Positions 1-9,482 of a DNA stretch of 64,000 bases are shown here, piece by piece; within the stretch, counting starts at the first letter, position 1, and every line of letters begins with the position of its first letter. The notes below the pieces were generated by a model. It was not told the DNA's origin, ran no database searches, and saw only the letters and a list, made by a program, of their open reading frames with translations. Location of the stretch: NCBI RefSeq assembly GCF_009727955.1, contig NZ_WOBR01000007.1, positions 1 to 64,000 on the forward strand, in the 5' to 3' direction. The stretch comes from Aliivibrio fischeri. GTDB lineage: Bacteria; Pseudomonadota; Gammaproteobacteria; Enterobacterales; Vibrionaceae. The position numbers were made by a program, and so were the translations under genes.

Positions 1-16
1 GCTGAGCTACTAGCGC
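1..16 (-). tRNA. tRNA-Arg(ACG), 5' end only
   Basis: The first 16 bases are identical to the 5' end of the complete tRNA-Arg at 198-274, read on the minus strand. The rest of the gene lies left of the window. It is one more copy in the alternating Arg/Ser tRNA array. Confidence 0.85.
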
Positions 17-66
17 ACACTAAATCTTTTGTATCGTTGCTGATTTATATCAACAACAATAAATAA

Positions 67-158
67 TGGCGGTGAAGGAGGGATTCGAACCCTCGATACG
101 GGATAAACCGTATACTCCCTTAGCAGGGGAGCGCCTTCAGCCTCTCGGCCACCTCACC
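67..158 (-). tRNA. tRNA-Ser(GCU)
   Basis: A 92-nt class II (long variable arm) tRNA with encoded CCA (complement of 67-69). The acceptor stem is GGTGAGG paired with CTTCACC, and the T-arm contains GGTTCGAATCC. The anticodon stem CTCCC/GGGAG encloses loop CTGCTAA, giving anticodon GCU for AGC/AGU serine codons. It is identical to the copy at 328-419. Confidence 0.97.
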
Positions 159-197
159 GTCTTGTTTTTCTGATAGAAATTCTATCAATTAAATTAA

Positions 198-274
198 TGG
201 TGCGCCAGAGAGGATTCGAACCTCTGACCGCCTGGTTCGTAGCCAGGTACTCTATCCAGCTGAGCTACTAGCGC
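198..274 (-). tRNA. tRNA-Arg(ACG)
   Basis: A 77-nt tRNA with encoded CCA. The acceptor stem is GCGCTAG paired with CTGGCGC, the D-arm is AGCTCAGCTGG and the T-arm contains GGTTCGAATCC. The anticodon stem CCTGG/CCAGG encloses CTACGAA. The ACG anticodon is expected to be deaminated to ICG by TadA and to read CGU/CGC/CGA. Confidence 0.97.
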
Positions 275-327
275 ACAATAATTCTTTTGTGTTTTTGCTA
301 ATAATAAATATCAACATAAACAAATAA

Positions 328-419
328 TGGCGGTGAAGGAGGGATTCGAACCCTCGATACGGGATAAACCGTATACTCCCTTAGCAGGGGAGCGCCTTCA
401 GCCTCTCGGCCACCTCACC
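328..419 (-). tRNA. tRNA-Ser(GCU), promoter-proximal copy
   Basis: Identical in sequence to the tRNA-Ser at 67-158. It is the first gene of the minus-strand tRNA array, beginning about 16 nt after the -10 element of the promoter at 435-462. CCA is encoded (complement of 328-330). Confidence 0.97.
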
Positions 420-434
420 GTCTTGAGGAGGCAC

Positions 435-462
435 ATATTACGGTTTACCAAAAATATGTCAA
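435..462 (-). promoter_or_regulatory. Sigma-70 promoter of the tRNA array
   Basis: On the minus strand there is a perfect -35 TTGACA (457-462), a 16-nt spacer and a -10 TAATAT (435-440). A GC-rich stretch GTGCCTCC follows the -10. A GC-rich discriminator is typical of stable-RNA promoters under ppGpp/DksA (stringent) control. Transcription would start just before the tRNA-Ser at 419. Confidence 0.85.
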
Positions 463-584
463 TCACTTCTTAGTAAAAAATAACGCTTTTTCGTTTAACC
501 GTCTATGAAACGACCAAAATGGATAAAAATAAAACGTTATACCGAACTTGTGTCTCTTATTTTGTTCATTTTTATCAATGAGTA

Positions 585-620
585 AAAGACAAAAACAAAC
601 AAGGCTGACAATGTCAGCCT
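585..620 (-). terminator. Rho-independent terminator of csrA
   Basis: Minus-strand hairpin with perfect 8-bp arms AGGCTGAC/GTCAGCCT (602-620) around a 3-nt loop. It is followed by a T-rich run (complement of 585-601). It lies 15 nt after the csrA stop codon. Confidence 0.85.
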
Positions 621-634
621 ATATTCATACGAAA

Positions 635-832
635 TTAAAAGTTGCCTTGCGAAGCCGCAGGTGTACCTTTTTCCGCTTGAATGCGCATATAAATCTCTTC
701 ACGGTGAACAGATACTTCTTTAGGTGCATTTACACCAATACGTACTTGGTTGCCTTTAACGCCTAGTACAGTAACTGTTACTTCGTCACCAATCATCAGA
801 GTTTCACCTACACGGCGAGTCAAAATTAGCAT
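635..832 (-). CDS. csrA: Carbon storage regulator CsrA
   Basis: CsrA is a small dimeric RNA-binding protein that recognises GGA motifs in mRNA leaders. It represses or activates translation and controls central carbon use, motility and biofilm; small RNAs of the CsrB type titrate it. The 65-residue product starts [12 protein letters not shown] and keeps the conserved core [14 protein letters not shown] and VHREEIY, including the RNA-contacting Arg in VHREE. The ATG is preceded by AGGAG at 7-nt spacing. A TATAAT (complement of 859-864) upstream could be its -10 element. It lies between the aspartokinase and the tRNA array, close to the gammaproteobacterial alaS-csrA-tRNA order. Confidence 0.98.
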   Translation of the reverse strand: MLILTRRVGETLMIGDEVTVTVLGVKGNQVRIGVNAPKEVSVHREEIYMRIQAEKGTPAASQGNF

Positions 833-913
833 TCGAATGCTCCTTGAGTTATCTCAGTATTATAATAAATGTATGTATCGTCCGTTATCGCTTATTTTCA
901 TAAACGTCTTTGC

Positions 914-2083
914 TCAAGAAACAGCGACCAAAAGATCATTATCTTGTGATTGCTCTGTAATAACAAACGTTTTATGTAAAATTTCGGCCGCTCGGTGTAA
1001 ATCAGCTTGATTTACGATAACCGACACACTTTTTGGCTCAATATCATATTGATGAACATCAATATCATTTGCCAATAGTTGATTGCAAGCAGACTCTGCC
1101 ATCCCTTCAACATTATCTCCGACTAACGTCAGAATTGATAAGCTACTAATATTGCGTATTTTAGTATTAAATGCCAGCTTCAATTGTAAAAAAGTCGCTT
1201 TAGGTACAACAATTTGAAAACAATCACATCTTTCATTTAACACCCTATACTGTTTATAGAGTTCTGCTTGCTCTTCGACTGAAATATTCTCACATTCAAC
1301 CAAAGATAAATCTTGTTTTAGTGCTAATCCAGTTACAGCTAAAGGTTGTTTTGGATTCTCACAAATTAGCGTTCCTTCACCATCCTCAAATGAGGACAAT
1401 ACTCTCAATGCTACCGATGAATTCCAAGCATGAGCTACTGAGTGCTCTTGAAGAACTTTGGCTCCAGATTTCGCTAATGCGTGCATATCAGAAAAAGAGA
1501 CTTCTTCTAAACGACGCGTATTAGATACAAAACGAGGATCTGAGGTATATACCCCATCAACATCAGTAAAAATCTGACACTCATCCGCATCTAGTGCAGC
1601 GGCAAGTGCTACTGCTGTGGTATCAGAACCACCTCGACCTAATGTAGTGATATTACCTTGATCATCTCGACCTTGGAAACCCGCTACAATAACAACATAC
1701 CCCTTATCAACCCATTGAGTGATAAGGTTCGTCTCAATATGCTTAATTGTCGCATCATTGAATGAATTATTGGTATGAATTCCTGCTTGGTCAGCGGTTA
1801 ATGATATTGCTTTTATGCCCTTTTGATTTAAAGACATTGCCAATAATGCAATAGAAACTTGCTCACCCGCTGAAAGTAGCATATCCAATTCACGAGGCTC
1901 AGGCACCTCACTTATTTGATTTGCTAAATGCAGTAGTCGATTTGTTTCTCCTGCCATGGCAGAAACCGCAACAACGACATCATGCCCTTGTTGCAGTGTT
2001 GATATGATACGTTCGGAAACAGATTGGATCCGTTCAACGGATCCAACTGATGTACCACCATACTTTTGTACGATTAATGCCAC
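914..2083 (-). CDS. Monofunctional aspartate kinase
   Basis: Aspartokinase phosphorylates L-aspartate at the entry to lysine, threonine, methionine and diaminopimelate synthesis. The 389-residue product begins with the kinase signature VQKYGGTSVGS. The amino-acid-kinase domain covers about residues 1-230 (GRGGSDTTA, FTDVDGVYTSDPR), and two ACT-like regulatory repeats follow. There is no homoserine dehydrogenase part, so it is not ThrA/MetL-like. The start is GTG with an AGG about 8 nt upstream. It begins only 12 nt after the alaS stop and is probably co-transcribed with alaS. There is no room for a lysine riboswitch, so any feedback is likely through the ACT domains. It may be labelled lysC in other annotations; which end product inhibits it cannot be read here. 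Confidence 0.92.
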   Translation of the reverse strand: MALIVQKYGGTSVGSVERIQSVSERIISTLQQGHDVVVAVSAMAGETNRLLHLANQISEVPEPRELDMLLSAGEQVSIALLAMSLNQKGIKAISLTADQAGIHTNNSFNDATIKHIETNLITQWVDKGYVVIVAGFQGRDDQGNITTLGRGGSDTTAVALAAALDADECQIFTDVDGVYTSDPRFVSNTRRLEEVSFSDMHALAKSGAKVLQEHSVAHAWNSSVALRVLSSFEDGEGTLICENPKQPLAVTGLALKQDLSLVECENISVEEQAELYKQYRVLNERCDCFQIVVPKATFLQLKLAFNTKIRNISSLSILTLVGDNVEGMAESACNQLLANDIDVHQYDIEPKSVSVIVNQADLHRAAEILHKTFVITEQSQDNDLLVAVS

Positions 2084-2095
2084 TGATACGACCTA

Positions 2096-4675
2096 TTACA
2101 GACGCTCAGTTAGCCAAGCTTCAACAGAAGCAAGTGCATTTGGTAATGCTTCAGCATCAGTACCGCCAGCTTGAGCCATATCTGGGCGACCGCCGCCTTT
2201 ACCACCAACTTGTTGTGCAACCATATTCACTAATTCACCAGCTTTAACTTGGCCAATAAGATCTTTTGTTACACCAGCAATTAAACCAACTTTACCTTCG
2301 CTAACATTACCTAACATGATAATACCGCTACCGATTTGGTTCTTAAGTTCATCAACCATGCCACGAAGTGCTTTATTGTCAGCACCATCTAATTGAGCAA
2401 CAAGCACTTTTGTACCTGCAATTTCTTGTACTTTATTGATAAGACTAGCACTCTCTTGAGACGCTAATTTATCTTTAAGTTGTTGAATTTCTTTTTCAAG
2501 TTGTTTTGCTTTTGATGCTGCTTCGTTCAGCTTTTTATCTGCCGCTTTTTGTTGAGCTTCGATTGCATCTAGTGCAGCCTCACCTGTAACCGCTTCAATA
2601 CGACGGATACCCGCAGCAATACCACCTTCTGATGTGATCTTAAACAAACCAATATCACCAGTGCTTGATGCGTGAATACCACCACATAATTCAGTTGAGA
2701 ACTCTCCCATAGAAAGAACTCGAACTTCATCATCGTATTTTTCACCAAATAGAGCCATTGCGCCTTTTTCTTTCGCCGCATCGATATCCATTAGGTCAGT
2801 TTCAATGGTGTGGTTTAAACGAATTTGTTGGTTAACAATACGTTCAACTTGACGTAGCTCTTCAGCTTTAACAGCTTCAAGGTGTGAGAAGTCAAAACGT
2901 AGGTTTTCAGCTTTAACTAGCGAACCTTTTTGCGTTACGTGTTCACCTAACACTTGACGAAGTGCTGCGTGCAATAGGTGCGTTGCTGAGTGGTTCAAGA
3001 TAATTGCAGCACGACGAGTCTCATCAACTTGAGCCATCGCATGATCTGCTTTAGATAGAACACCTTCTACCAATTTACCATGATGACCGATCGCATTGCC
3101 GATCTTATGTGTATCTGTAACAACAAACTTACCCGTTTCAACCGTGATAATGCCGGCATCACCACATTGACCACCTGACTCAGCATAGAAAGGCGTTTGA
3201 TCTAGGATAAGAATAGCTTCGTCGCCTGCTGATAAGGCATCAACTTCTTCGCCTTCACGGAATAATGCAACAACTGATGCTTTTGCTTCTGTTGAGTCAT
3301 AGCCATGGAATACAGTTTCAGATTCTACTTTAATTACCGCATTGTAATCAGTACCAAATTGGCCTGCTTCACGAGCGCGTTGACGTTGCTCTTCCATCGC
3401 CTTTTCAAAACCATCTTCATCGATAGTTAATTCACGCTCACGTGCAACATCATTAGTTAAGTCAGCAGGGAATCCGTATGTGTCATACAGTTTAAATACG
3501 GTCTCACCATCAAGCACAGTACCTTCAAGGTTATCTAATGCTTCATTTAGAAGTGCCATACCACGCTCAAGAGTACGACCAAAGTTTTCCTCTTCAATCT
3601 TCAGTACTTTTTCAACAAGCGCTTGTTGTTTTTTCAGCTCTTCACCTGCTGTACCCATGATTTCAGCTAATGGGCCAACCAGTTTATAGAAGTAAGAACC
3701 TTTAGCGCCTAGCTTGTTACCATGACGTACTGCACGACGAATAATACGACGTAACACATAACCACGACCTTCATTCGATGGCATAACGCCGTCAACGATT
3801 AGGTATGAACAAGAACGAATATGGTCAGCAACCACACGTAAAGATTGGTTTGATAAATCATCGTAACCAATTACTTTTGCCGCTTCTTTAATTAGCGTTT
3901 GGAAAATATCGATTTCGTAGTTTGAGTGAACACCTTGCATAATTGCAGCAATACGTTCAATACCCATACCAGTATCAACAGAAGGTTTTGGTAAAGGCTC
4001 CATCGTGCCATCAGCATGACGGTTAAACTGCATAAATACGTTGTTCCAGATCTCGATAAAACGGTCACCATCTTCTTCAGGAGTACCTGGACGGCCACCC
4101 CAAATGTGCTCACCGTGATCGTAAAAAATTTCTGTACAAGGACCACAAGGACCTGTATCACCCATCTGCCAGAAGTTATCTGAAGCATATGGTGCGCCTT
4201 TATTGTCGCCAATACGTACGATGCGATCAGCTGGAATACCCATTTCTTTATTCCAGATTTCAAATGCTTCGTCATCAGTTTCATACACAGTAACTAATAG
4301 ACGATCAGCAGGTAGCTCTAGACGTTCTGTTAAGAATTCCCATGCGTATTTAATAGCATCTTGCTTAAAGTAATCACCAAAGCTGAAGTTACCTAACATT
4401 TCAAAGAATGTATGGTGACGAGCAGTGAAACCAACATTTTCTAAATCGTTGTGCTTACCACCAGCACGAACACAACGTTGAGCTGTTGTTGCACGAGTAT
4501 AGTTACGCTTCTCTGAACCTAAGAAACAATCTTTAAATTGGTTCATACCGGCGTTAGTAAACAGAAGAGTTGGATCATTTGCTGGAACTAGAGAAGAACT
4601 CTCAACAATTTGGTGTCCTTTGCTTTCAAAAAAAGCAAGGAACGCACGGCGGATCTCGTCAGTGCTCATATACAT
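2096..4675 (-). CDS. alaS: Alanyl-tRNA synthetase
   Basis: AlaS is a class II synthetase that charges tRNA-Ala. The 859-residue product has the catalytic domain at the N-terminus ([21 protein letters not shown]), the tRNA-recognition region, the editing domain with zinc-binding HSATHLLH and CGGIHA, and the C-terminal DHHA1-type domain ([15 protein letters not shown]). The reading frame is open up to 4771. I place the start at the ATG at 4675 because AGGA precedes it by 8 nt and the N-terminus [12 protein letters not shown] then lines up with E. coli AlaS. It follows recA, with a terminator and no recX between them. Confidence 0.97.
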   Translation of the reverse strand: MYMSTDEIRRAFLAFFESKGHQIVESSSLVPANDPTLLFTNAGMNQFKDCFLGSEKRNYTRATTAQRCVRAGGKHNDLENVGFTARHHTFFEMLGNFSFGDYFKQDAIKYAWEFLTERLELPADRLLVTVYETDDEAFEIWNKEMGIPADRIVRIGDNKGAPYASDNFWQMGDTGPCGPCTEIFYDHGEHIWGGRPGTPEEDGDRFIEIWNNVFMQFNRHADGTMEPLPKPSVDTGMGIERIAAIMQGVHSNYEIDIFQTLIKEAAKVIGYDDLSNQSLRVVADHIRSCSYLIVDGVMPSNEGRGYVLRRIIRRAVRHGNKLGAKGSYFYKLVGPLAEIMGTAGEELKKQQALVEKVLKIEEENFGRTLERGMALLNEALDNLEGTVLDGETVFKLYDTYGFPADLTNDVARERELTIDEDGFEKAMEEQRQRAREAGQFGTDYNAVIKVESETVFHGYDSTEAKASVVALFREGEEVDALSAGDEAILILDQTPFYAESGGQCGDAGIITVETGKFVVTDTHKIGNAIGHHGKLVEGVLSKADHAMAQVDETRRAAIILNHSATHLLHAALRQVLGEHVTQKGSLVKAENLRFDFSHLEAVKAEELRQVERIVNQQIRLNHTIETDLMDIDAAKEKGAMALFGEKYDDEVRVLSMGEFSTELCGGIHASSTGDIGLFKITSEGGIAAGIRRIEAVTGEAALDAIEAQQKAADKKLNEAASKAKQLEKEIQQLKDKLASQESASLINKVQEIAGTKVLVAQLDGADNKALRGMVDELKNQIGSGIIMLGNVSEGKVGLIAGVTKDLIGQVKAGELVNMVAQQVGGKGGGRPDMAQAGGTDAEALPNALASVEAWLTERL

Positions 4676-4861
4676 GTGGATATTCCTGATTGAATCGTAG
4701 TTTAACTCACTCTTGTACTCATTAGGACAAGCAGTGTTTTTTAGACAGAATTTCGCACATTGTATACGCAAATGAGAGTGAAATATAGATAAGTACAGCG
4801 ATCAAATGAGGAATAAGGAAGGATTTACAGAAACGTCTTAAGAATACAAATAGCTAGATAT

Positions 4862-4892
4862 AAAAAAGCCAAACACTAAGGTTTGGCTTTTA
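4862..4892 (-). terminator. Rho-independent terminator of recA
   Basis: Perfect arms AAGCCAAAC/GTTTGGCTT around a 6-nt loop, flanked by A and T runs so it could work on both strands. It lies about 25 nt after the recA stop, between recA and alaS, and separates the SOS gene from the synthetase. Confidence 0.85.
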
Positions 4893-4917
4893 AAAAATAT
4901 TATTGAAAAACTATAAC

Positions 4918-5964
4918 TTAAAACTCTTCGTTTTCTTCAATTTCTGGAGCTGCATCAGTCTCTGGCTTTTCTTCTGCTGGAGTCAGTAGCATTTCACGTA
5001 ATTTCTTATCTAGCTCTGCTGCTACTTCAGTATTCTCACGCATGAATTTTGATGCGTTTGCTTTACCTTGACCAATCTTATCACCATTGTAGCTGTACCA
5101 TGCACCCGCTTTATCAACCAACTTATGTTTAACACCTAAGTCAATTAATTCACCTTCACGGTTAAAACCTTGGCCGTACATGATTTGAGTTTCAGCTTGT
5201 TTAAATGGTGCTGCAATTTTGTTTTTAACAACTTTAATACGAGTTTCGTTACCAACAACTTCATCACCATCTTTTACTGCGCCTGTACGGCGAATATCAA
5301 GACGAACTGATGCATAGAACTTAAGTGCATTACCACCAGTTGTTGTTTCAGGGTTACCAAACATTACACCAATCTTCATACGAATTTGGTTAATGAAGAT
5401 TGCCATACAGTTTGACTGTTTTAGGTTACCCGTTAGTTTACGCATTGCTTGAGAAAGCATACGAGCTTGAAGACCCATGTGGCTATCGCCCATTTCGCCT
5501 TCAATTTCAGCTTTTGGTGTTAGTGCTGCAACGGAGTCAATAACCATTACATCAACAGCCCCAGAACGCGCTAACGCATCACAGATTTCTAAAGCTTGCT
5601 CACCCGTATCTGGCTGAGAAACTAATAATTCATCAATATTAACGCCAAGTTTTTTAGCGTATACAGGATCTAGAGCGTGCTCAGCATCAATAAAAGCACA
5701 TGTTTTACCTTCGCGTTGCGCAGCTGCAATCAATTCTAGAGTCAGTGTTGTTTTACCCGAACTCTCAGGGCCAAAAATCTCAACGATACGACCCATTGGT
5801 AAACCACCAGCACCTAGAGCAATATCAAGAGATAAAGAACCAGTAGACACAGTTTCAACATCCATTGTGCGGTTGTCGCCCAATTTCATGATTGAACCTT
5901 TACCAAATTGTTTTTCAATTTGACCTAATGCGGCGGCCAGTGCTTTTTTCTTGTTATCGTCCAT
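4918..5964 (-). CDS. recA: Recombinase RecA
   Basis: RecA is the ATP-dependent strand-exchange protein of homologous recombination and the co-protease that triggers LexA cleavage. The 348-residue product has Walker [10 protein letters not shown] (about residues 65-73), Walker [11 protein letters not shown], the loop-2 region with [24 protein letters not shown], and the usual acidic C-terminal tail (EIEENEEF). GGAG precedes the ATG by 6 nt. A LexA box sits inside the promoter. It is flanked by pncC upstream, as in enterobacteria, but the downstream neighbour is alaS directly. Confidence 0.99.
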   Translation of the reverse strand: MDDNKKKALAAALGQIEKQFGKGSIMKLGDNRTMDVETVSTGSLSLDIALGAGGLPMGRIVEIFGPESSGKTTLTLELIAAAQREGKTCAFIDAEHALDPVYAKKLGVNIDELLVSQPDTGEQALEICDALARSGAVDVMVIDSVAALTPKAEIEGEMGDSHMGLQARMLSQAMRKLTGNLKQSNCMAIFINQIRMKIGVMFGNPETTTGGNALKFYASVRLDIRRTGAVKDGDEVVGNETRIKVVKNKIAAPFKQAETQIMYGQGFNREGELIDLGVKHKLVDKAGAWYSYNGDKIGQGKANASKFMRENTEVAAELDKKLREMLLTPAEEKPETDAAPEIEENEEF

Positions 5965-6009
5965 TTGATTCTCCAGATTTCTAGATCACTAAATCAGTTA
6001 ATGACCAGT

Positions 6010-6037
6010 AGTATACTGTCTATTTGTACAGTGTCTA
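6010..6037 (-). promoter_or_regulatory. recA promoter with LexA (SOS) box
   Basis: The box ACTGTCTATTTGTACAGT (6015-6032) is a perfect CTGT-N8-ACAG LexA operator. On the minus strand it lies between a -35-like TAGACA (6032-6037) and a -10 TATACT (6010-6015) with 16-nt spacing. Bound LexA would therefore occlude RNA polymerase, as at E. coli recA. Confidence 0.92.
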
Positions 6038-6104
6038 TAGCTTTGCTATTTTTTTTCTGCTTTTTTCTGAGCTATCTCACTACACAACAAGCTAAATAAT
6101 TGAA

Positions 6105-6602
6105 TTAATTAAACTCTTCTAAACGATTCTTGATTGTAAGAAATGCAAATTCTATCGCTTTCATTCTAACTTCACTGCGTTCACCAGTAAAATATACAGT
6201 AGTTTCTTTGGTCCACTCATTTTTATCTGCAAAACCAAAACATACCGTCCCAACTGGTTTATCTTTCGTTGCTCCACCAGGACCTGCAATACCACTAATT
6301 GATACTGTAATATCAGACTTACTGTTTAATAATGCACCGTCAGCCATTTCTCTTACAACTTCTTCACTAACCGCTCCATAACGTATTAAGGTATCTAGTT
6401 TTACTCCTAATGAGTCTTGTTTTGCCTCATTGCTATAAGTAACAAAACCGCGTTCAAACCAAGCGGAACTTCCAGCATTTTCAGTTGCACAAAACGCAAC
6501 ACCACCACCAGTACATGACTCTGAACATGACATCATTTTGCCTTGGTCTACTAATAATTCACCCACTTTTTGTGCTAACTGTATATTTTGCGTCATATCC
6601 AT
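6105..6602 (-). CDS. pncC: Nicotinamide-nucleotide amidohydrolase (CinA C-terminal domain)
   Basis: PncC deamidates nicotinamide mononucleotide to nicotinate mononucleotide, recycling the NMN released by NAD-dependent DNA ligase. The 165-residue product is a stand-alone CinA C-terminal domain with the family motifs [11 protein letters not shown] (catalytic Ser region), [12 protein letters not shown] and [18 protein letters not shown]. The first ATG is chosen because AGGAAG lies about 6 nt upstream. It sits upstream of recA in the same orientation and is divergent from mutS, the arrangement known from enterobacteria. Confidence 0.93.
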   Translation of the reverse strand: MDMTQNIQLAQKVGELLVDQGKMMSCSESCTGGGVAFCATENAGSSAWFERGFVTYSNEAKQDSLGVKLDTLIRYGAVSEEVVREMADGALLNSKSDITVSISGIAGPGGATKDKPVGTVCFGFADKNEWTKETTVYFTGERSEVRMKAIEFAFLTIKNRLEEFN

Positions 6603-6709
6603 TAGATTCTTCCTATCTTAGTTCGAAATTTATCTATTCTATCTTTGATTGCCGTCTCGATTCACGTATTCTTAGCTGCAAATATATTCTTCACTTATTA
6701 GGTCTCGTT

Positions 6710-9274
6710 GTGGCAACAAAATCAACTGAAAAACATACCCCAATGATGCAACAGTATTTGCGTTTAAAATCTGAAAACCCTGATATCTTACTGTTTTATC
6801 GTATGGGCGATTTCTATGAACTTTTCTATGATGATGCCAAGCGTGCTTCACAACTTCTTGAAATATCCTTAACCAAGCGTGGTTCTTCCGCTGGCGAACC
6901 AATACCAATGGCTGGTATTCCTTATCATGCGGTTGAAGGTTATTTAGCCAAATTGGTTCAACAAGGTGAATCCGTTGCTATTTGTGAGCAAATTGGTGAT
7001 CCTGCAACAAGCAAAGGTCCTGTTGAACGTAAAGTTGTACGCATTGTTACTCCGGGCACCGTAACAGATGAAGCTCTATTGCCAGAAAGATTCGATAACC
7101 TTATTGCTGCTATTTATCATCATAAAGGGCAATTTGGTTATGCTACGCTAGATATTACATCAGGCCGATTCAAAGTATCTGAACCTAATACTGAAGAAGC
7201 CATGCTTGCTGAATTACAACGCACTGCGCCAACAGAGCTGCTATTTAGTGAAGACTTTGAACCTGTTCACCTACTTGAAAAACGCAATGGCAATCGCCGC
7301 CGTCCTGTATGGGAATTTGAACTTGATACTGCAAAACAGCAGCTGAACAATCAATTTGGTACTCGTGATTTAGTTGGCTTTGGCGTAGAAAAAGCAGAGT
7401 TTGGGCTTTGTGCTGCTGGTTGTTTAATTCAATACGTAAAAGATACGCAAAGAACCACTCTTCCGCACATTCGTTCTATTATTATGGATCATCAAGATGA
7501 CTCTGTAATTTTAGATGCAGCAACTCGTCGTAATCTAGAAATCACTCAGAACCTCGCAGGTGGTTTTAATCATACTTTAGCAGAGATCTTAGATCACACC
7601 TCAACAGCGATGGGCAGTCGCTTACTTAAACGCTGGCTACACCAACCAGTAAGAACGCACGATGTATTAAACCAACGCCTTGATGCTATTGGTGAGTTAA
7701 AAGAGAGTGGCCTATTTGCAGACATAGCACCTCAACTTAAAAACATTGGTGATGTAGAACGTATTCTTGCTCGCCTTGCTTTACGCTCAGCAAGACCACG
7801 AGATCTTGCTCGCTTACGTAATGCATTGCAACAATTACCAGAACTATCTCAAACTACTCAAGAATTTCAGCAAGCTCATTTATTAACGCTTGCGGCATCT
7901 TCTCAGCCTATTGACTCTATTTGTGAGTTATTGGAGCGAGCAATTAAAGAAAACCCACCAGTAGTTATTCGTGACGGTGGTGTTTTAGCGGATGGTTACA
8001 ATGAAGAATTAGATCAATGGCGTGATCTTGCGAATGGTGCTACGCAATACTTAGAGAAACTAGAGCAAGAAGAGCGTGAGCGCCATGACATTGATACCTT
8101 AAAGGTGGGTTATAACAACGTACACGGTTTTTATATTCAAATCAGTAAAGGTCAAAGTCACAAAGCACCTGCTCACTATGTACGCCGCCAAACACTTAAA
8201 AATGCAGAACGTTATATTATCCCTGAACTTAAAGAGCACGAAGATAAAGTGCTTAACTCAAAATCAAAAGCGCTCGCAATTGAAAAGAGATTATGGGAAG
8301 AATTATTTGATCAACTGCTTCCTCATCTAGAACAGTTACAATCAATGGCGAATGCAATTTCAGAGCTTGATGTATTAAGTAACCTTGCAGAACGAGCAGA
8401 TACTTTAAATTACTGCCGTCCAGTACTAACCAAAGAAACCGGCATTAATATTGAAGGCGGTCGTCATCCAGTTGTTGAACAAGTAATGAGTGACCCATTC
8501 ATCGCTAACCCAATAAAACTGAACCCAGATCGTAAAATGTTGATCATTACCGGTCCAAACATGGGCGGTAAATCCACTTATATGCGTCAAACTGCACTCA
8601 TTGCATTAATGGCTCATGTTGGTTGTTATGTTCCTGCAGACTCTGCAAAAATTGGAACGTTAGATCGTATCTTTACTCGTATTGGTGCATCGGATGATTT
8701 GGCATCAGGTCGTTCAACTTTCATGGTTGAGATGACAGAAACGGCAAATATTCTTCATAATGCGACCAAACACAGCCTTGTCTTAATGGACGAAATTGGA
8801 CGAGGTACAAGTACTTATGATGGTTTATCTTTAGCTTGGGCAAGTGCTGAATGGTTAGCAACAAAAATCAATGCAATGACATTATTTGCGACTCATTACT
8901 TCGAGTTAACAGAGCTGCCAAACCTATTTACCGGTTTAGCTAATGTTCACCTTGATGCTGTTGAACATGGGGATGAAATTGCTTTTATGCATGCGGTTCA
9001 AGAAGGCGCAGCAAATAAATCTTATGGTCTTGCCGTTGCTTCTTTAGCTGGCGTACCTAAAAGTGTAATTAAGAAAGCGAAACAAAAATTACAGCATTTA
9101 GAAAGTGGACAAGTATCTGTTCCTGCAACAAGTGCAACGGTAAAAGAAGAGCATCAACTCTCTCTTATCCCTGAAATAAGTGAAGTTGAAGAAGCATTAG
9201 CGAATGTTAACCCGGATGATTTAACACCTCGTCAAGCACTTGAAGAGTTATATCGTTTAAAAGCGCTTTTATAA
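6710..9274 (+). CDS. mutS: DNA mismatch repair protein MutS
   Basis: MutS recognises base mismatches and small loops and recruits MutL. The 854-residue product has the N-terminal mismatch-binding FYELF motif ([13 protein letters not shown], about residue 37), connector and core/clamp domains, and the C-terminal ABC-type ATPase: Walker [15 protein letters not shown], signature region [14 protein letters not shown], Walker [19 protein letters not shown] and helix-turn-helix [11 protein letters not shown]. The frame is open from 6485, but the family start fits the GTG at 6710, with TTAGG 7 nt upstream; that gives nearly the E. coli length. It is divergent from pncC. Confidence 0.97.
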   Translation: MATKSTEKHTPMMQQYLRLKSENPDILLFYRMGDFYELFYDDAKRASQLLEISLTKRGSSAGEPIPMAGIPYHAVEGYLAKLVQQGESVAICEQIGDPATSKGPVERKVVRIVTPGTVTDEALLPERFDNLIAAIYHHKGQFGYATLDITSGRFKVSEPNTEEAMLAELQRTAPTELLFSEDFEPVHLLEKRNGNRRRPVWEFELDTAKQQLNNQFGTRDLVGFGVEKAEFGLCAAGCLIQYVKDTQRTTLPHIRSIIMDHQDDSVILDAATRRNLEITQNLAGGFNHTLAEILDHTSTAMGSRLLKRWLHQPVRTHDVLNQRLDAIGELKESGLFADIAPQLKNIGDVERILARLALRSARPRDLARLRNALQQLPELSQTTQEFQQAHLLTLAASSQPIDSICELLERAIKENPPVVIRDGGVLADGYNEELDQWRDLANGATQYLEKLEQEERERHDIDTLKVGYNNVHGFYIQISKGQSHKAPAHYVRRQTLKNAERYIIPELKEHEDKVLNSKSKALAIEKRLWEELFDQLLPHLEQLQSMANAISELDVLSNLAERADTLNYCRPVLTKETGINIEGGRHPVVEQVMSDPFIANPIKLNPDRKMLIITGPNMGGKSTYMRQTALIALMAHVGCYVPADSAKIGTLDRIFTRIGASDDLASGRSTFMVEMTETANILHNATKHSLVLMDEIGRGTSTYDGLSLAWASAEWLATKINAMTLFATHYFELTELPNLFTGLANVHLDAVEHGDEIAFMHAVQEGAANKSYGLAVASLAGVPKSVIKKAKQKLQHLESGQVSVPATSATVKEEHQLSLIPEISEVEEALANVNPDDLTPRQALEELYRLKALL

Positions 9275-9310
9275 ATTTAGCCCCTACTTTAGACACAATA
9301 TTCTATTCCT

Positions 9311-9340
9311 AAAAGCCTGCTTTTATATGCAGGCTTTTTT
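9311..9340 (+). terminator. Rho-independent terminator of mutS
   Basis: Arms AAAAGCCTGC/GCAGGCTTTT around an 8-nt loop, ending in a run of T. It lies 37 nt after the mutS stop and before the ligase gene. Confidence 0.88.
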
Positions 9341-9482
9341 ATACCTATCAATCATCAAACTTTAGTGTAAATACTCATTTATAAAGTTCTCATTATTTTG
9401 ATTAAAATTTGACTGATCTAACAAAACGATATTTACTTAACATTATATTAACAACAAATAATAATAATCGCAGGATGCAGCC

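Larger units (their letters stand above)
1..419 (-). repeat. Tandem Ser-Arg tRNA cassette duplication
   Basis: The tRNA-Ser copies start 261 bp apart and the tRNA-Arg 5' ends lie 258 bp apart. The Arg-to-Ser spacers (17-66 and 275-327) are themselves similar: both have a TCTTTTGT tract near one end and end in ATAA before the tRNA. This indicates duplication of a whole Ser+Arg unit rather than of one gene. Confidence 0.85.

Noticed and set aside
2084-2095. Possible lysine riboswitch before the aspartokinase
   Set aside because: Only 12 nt separate it from alaS, too short for a riboswitch, and no such structure is visible inside the end of alaS.
2569-4284. Open frames of 70 and 130 codons on the minus strand within alaS
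   Set aside because: They run in another frame of a complete, well-conserved gene and have no ribosome site or family match.
6485-6709. Longer MutS start at 6485
   Set aside because: It would overlap divergent pncC and add 75 residues without family match; GTG at 6710 has a ribosome site and correct length.
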